From contig JAHEZC010000091.1 in assembly GCA_023251275.1 (NCBI GenBank), positions 1 through 8,047 on the forward strand: DNA of 8,047 nucleotides, read 5' to 3'. This DNA is from Parafilimonas sp. (GTDB lineage: Bacteria > Bacteroidota > Bacteroidia > Chitinophagales > Chitinophagaceae). Positions 6,206-8,047 of this stretch are shown here, one piece after another (position 1 is the stretch's first letter; each line of letters starts with the position of its first letter). The translations under genes were made by a program, and so were the position numbers. Under the pieces are notes generated by a model. That model had not been told where the DNA came from. It did not search any database and saw nothing but the letters and a program-made list of their open reading frames with translations.

Positions 6206-7030
6206 ATGGAAACCAACAAAATTTTGAGCGCTGATATTCTCGACATAATTTTCGAGGGGCGCAATAAAGAATACGGGGCTTATGAACTCCGCAAATCATA
6301 CCGAAAGCGATTGATACTTGCATTAGCGATTATGCTCAGTATTTGCATATTGATTTTTTTGGGAAGCGTATTGGGAAGTTTTGTTGCACCAAAAAAACAA
6401 GCCCAGATATTTGTGCAGGATGTACAACTTGCTGATGTAAAAGAAGAAGAGAAAAAACAGGAGCCTCCTCCTCCTCCTCCTCCAAAACAAGAACCGCCTA
6501 AAGTAGAAATCAAGCAGTTTACTCCTCCGAAAATTGTAAAGGAAGAAGTTAAAGAACCTCCGCCAAAGCAGGAAGAACTTGTGGAAACAAAGATCGGTAC
6601 TATTAACCAGGAAGGTATTAAATCTGATGTGGTTGCTCCTCCTGTTGAAGAAAAAGGAACCGGTGTGGTAGAAGCCCCAAAAGCACAGGAAGAAGATTAT
6701 GATAAGGAATTTAAAACCGTACAGATACAGGCTAAATTTCCTGGTGGTAATGATGCATGGATGAAATATTTACAAAGAAACCTTCGGGCTGACGTACCTG
6801 TAGAAAATGGCGCCCCTCCTGCCAATTATACTGTAGTGGTTTCTTTCCTGGTAGATAAGGATGGAAACATTTCAGAAGTAAAAGCCGAAAACGATCCCGG
6901 TTATGGCACATCTGCTGAAGCAGTAAGGGTAATACAACGCGGACCAAAATGGACTCCCGCAGTTCAGAACGGAAGAAATGTGATTTATCGTCAAAGGCAA
7001 AGCATTACATTCCAGGTAACTGAAGGATAA
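6206..7030 (+). CDS. tonB: TonB-family energy transducer
   Basis: TonB is anchored in the inner membrane, spans the periplasm and pulls on the plug of outer-membrane TonB-dependent transporters. The 274-residue protein has a cytoplasmic N-terminus with KEYGAYELRKSYRKR (21-35), a motif common in Bacteroidota TonB, and a single membrane segment at about 36-58. A long Pro/Lys/Glu-rich periplasmic linker follows (about 75-160), including seven consecutive Pro (87-93) and several PPK and EPP units. The C-terminal TonB domain starts near FPGG (178-181) and contains YTVVVSFLVDKDGNISEVK (208-226), then a helix with AEAVRVI and the ending KWTPAVQNGRNV...RQSITFQV. It is intact and of normal length. It is the last gene of the exbB-exbD-exbD-tonB set and is followed by a terminator 23 bases on. 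The family call is secure; which transporters it serves cannot be read here. Confidence 0.94.
   Translation: METNKILSADILDIIFEGRNKEYGAYELRKSYRKRLILALAIMLSICILIFLGSVLGSFVAPKKQAQIFVQDVQLADVKEEEKKQEPPPPPPPKQEPPKVEIKQFTPPKIVKEEVKEPPPKQEELVETKIGTINQEGIKSDVVAPPVEEKGTGVVEAPKAQEEDYDKEFKTVQIQAKFPGGNDAWMKYLQRNLRADVPVENGAPPANYTVVVSFLVDKDGNISEVKAENDPGYGTSAEAVRVIQRGPKWTPAVQNGRNVIYRQRQSITFQVTEG
6464..6481 (+). repeat. CCT trinucleotide repeat inside tonB
   Basis: Six perfect CCT units encode Pro87-Pro92, and the next codon, CCA, gives Pro93. Because the unit is three bases, slippage would change the length of the proline run without breaking the frame. Confidence 0.9.
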
Positions 7031-7053
7031 AAAATGTTCAAGCTATTATGTTT

Positions 7054-7077
7054 CAAAGCCTCGCTTGCGGGGCTTTG
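7054..7077 (+). terminator. Intrinsic terminator after tonB
   Basis: CAAAGCCTCG pairs with CGGGGCTTTG around the loop CTTG: ten base pairs including one T-G wobble and a GC-rich core. TCGTTTTA follows directly, a short T-rich tail. It begins 23 bases past the tonB stop and ends the four-gene operon before mnmE. This is the clearest terminator in the window. Confidence 0.88.
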
Positions 7078-7105
7078 TCGTTTTATGTATGTTGAAGCTT
7101 TCTTT

Positions 7106-7113
7106 TACTTTTG
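7106..7113 (+). promoter_or_regulatory. Candidate -7 box for mnmE
   Basis: TACTTTTG matches all fixed positions of TAnnTTTG and lies between the tonB terminator and mnmE, but has no TTG at 17-23 bases upstream; it would give a leader of about 115 bases. An alternative pair is TTG (7130-7132) and TAAATGTG (7154-7161), 21 bases apart with one mismatch, giving a leader of about 70 bases. An mnmE promoter in this gap is likely given the terminator; its exact place is open. Confidence 0.38.
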
Positions 7114-7235
7114 AAGGTCTCAAATAAAATTGCAGCAAATACCAGATGAACAGTAAATGTGATAATCGTTTTTCAAAAAAGTTAAAACCTGTTCCTTACT
7201 ATTTGCAAGACAGATTAAAATCTTAATTTATAGAA

Positions 7236-8047
7236 ATGTTGGGTAAGTTGTCAGACTGGGACGATACTATAGCAGCTCCTGCCACGCCGCAGGGCATTAG
7301 TGCTATATGTGTTATAAGAATAAGTGGCAAAAAAGCGATTGATATTGTAAATACACTTTTTCCCTCAAAAGATCTGACGCTGCAGCCATCTCATACATTA
7401 CATGTCGGTGTGCTGAAAAATAATGATTCTGTGATGGATGAAGTCGTTGTATCAATTTTTAAATCCCCTAAATCATATACAGGGGAAGATATTGTGGAAA
7501 TATCCTGTCACGGCTCCCCTTTTGTGCAGCAGGAAGTATTACGGGCGCTGTTTGCAGGTGGGGCGCGAATGGCAAAGCCTGGTGAGTTTACGCAGCTGGC
7601 ATTTTTAAACGGGAAATTAGATCTCATGCAGGCTGAGGCTGTTGCTGATCTTATTGCAAGCAATACGGAAGTTGCACAGAAAAATGCGTTGAAAAATATT
7701 CGTGGGGGATTTTCTCATGTATTACAGAATATTCGTGAGCAGTTGCTGCAATTTTCTGCATTGATAGAATTGGAACTTGATTTTTCCCAGGAAGATGTAG
7801 AGTTTGCCGATAGAAAGAAACTGTATGCACTTTTATATGATGCACAAAATAAAGTACAGCAACTGCTTAATTCATTTCAGTTAGGTAATGTGATAAAACA
7901 TGGCGTACAGGTTGCCATCATCGGGAAGCCGAATACAGGAAAATCCACCTTGCTGAATATTTTACTCAATGAAGAAAGGGCGATCGTAAGCAATATTGCA
8001 GGCACTACGCGCGACACGATAGAAGAGAGACTGAATATAAAAGGAAT
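7236..8047 (+). CDS. mnmE: tRNA modification GTPase MnmE, 5' part (3' end outside window)
   Basis: MnmE (TrmE) works with MnmG to add the aminomethyl or carboxymethylaminomethyl group to U34 of tRNAs reading two-codon boxes, using folate, FAD and GTP. The window shows 270 codons of a protein usually near 450-460. The N-terminal folate-binding domain is plain: [21 protein letters not shown] (10-30), [15 protein letters not shown] (80-94) and [21 protein letters not shown] (116-136). A helical segment follows (about 140-220). The G domain begins with the P-loop GKPNTGKS (230-237), where Thr234 stands at the position usually Ala or Val. The switch I/K-loop part [11 protein letters not shown] (254-264) is present. 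Later G motifs and the C-terminal CxGK catalytic motif lie outside. The ATG at 7236 is the first after an in-frame TAA (7224-7226), and the N-terminus fits the family. The gap from the tonB terminator suggests a separate transcript. Confidence 0.96.
   Translation, partial: MLGKLSDWDDTIAAPATPQGISAICVIRISGKKAIDIVNTLFPSKDLTLQPSHTLHVGVLKNNDSVMDEVVVSIFKSPKSYTGEDIVEISCHGSPFVQQEVLRALFAGGARMAKPGEFTQLAFLNGKLDLMQAEAVADLIASNTEVAQKNALKNIRGGFSHVLQNIREQLLQFSALIELELDFSQEDVEFADRKKLYALLYDAQNKVQQLLNSFQLGNVIKHGVQVAIIGKPNTGKSTLLNILLNEERAIVSNIAGTTRDTIEERLNIKG

Noticed and set aside
6280..6513. Gly/Ser/Cys-rich frame on the - strand inside tonB
   Set aside because: Its Gly run is only the complement of the CCT proline codons of tonB.
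7034..7114. Small frame of 26 codons after tonB
   Set aside because: It runs through the tonB terminator hairpin and shows no motif or leader; most likely chance.
1..8047. Novel defence, mobile or CRISPR-like system
   Set aside because: No transposase, integrase, regularly spaced repeats, toxin-antitoxin pair, nuclease or phage gene was seen. All coding space belongs to known housekeeping or envelope families.

Overview
The window reads as ordinary chromosomal core sequence from a member of the Bacteroidota, most likely near Chitinophagaceae or a related Sphingobacteriia-type group. The evidence is the one-exbB, two-exbD, one-tonB gene order with long Bacteroidota-style proteins, a large secreted HExxHxxGxxH protease of a type common in this phylum, start codons preceded by A/T-rich stretches rather than Shine-Dalgarno sites, and several matches to the phylum's TAnnTTTG -7 box. 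The genus is inference; no rRNA or other marker is present.

Layout from left to right: (1) 2-214, +, the last 70 codons of what looks like a class I SAM-dependent methyltransferase. (2) 281-841, -, ubiX, flavin prenyltransferase, convergent with the methyltransferase. (3) 1003-3546, -, an 847-residue secreted zinc metalloprotease with metzincin motifs. (4) 3547-3981, an A/T-rich divergent intergenic region with candidate promoters for both directions. (5) 3982-7030, +, an operon-like run of exbB, exbD1, exbD2 and tonB with gaps of 65, 39 and 47 bases, closed by a strong hairpin terminator at 7054-7077. (6) 7236-8047, +, the 5' part of mnmE, cut by the window edge inside its GTPase domain.

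The functional core is the ExbB-ExbD-ExbD-TonB module. ExbB and the ExbDs would form the inner-membrane proton-driven motor, and TonB would carry the energy across the periplasm to outer-membrane TonB-dependent transporters. The flanking genes (cofactor prenylation, secreted proteolysis, tRNA modification) have no evident pathway link to it.

I found no mobile element, CRISPR array, tRNA, rRNA, phage gene or defence system, and no convincing sign of a new system. The points most worth a second look are the two unequal ExbD paralogues, the pure CCT repeat in tonB, the uncharacterised metalloprotease with its repeated Ser-Phe-Pro-Ala-Ala-Gly segment, the Asp in place of the usual Glu in a UbiX active-site motif, and the repeat and palindrome around the exbB promoter.
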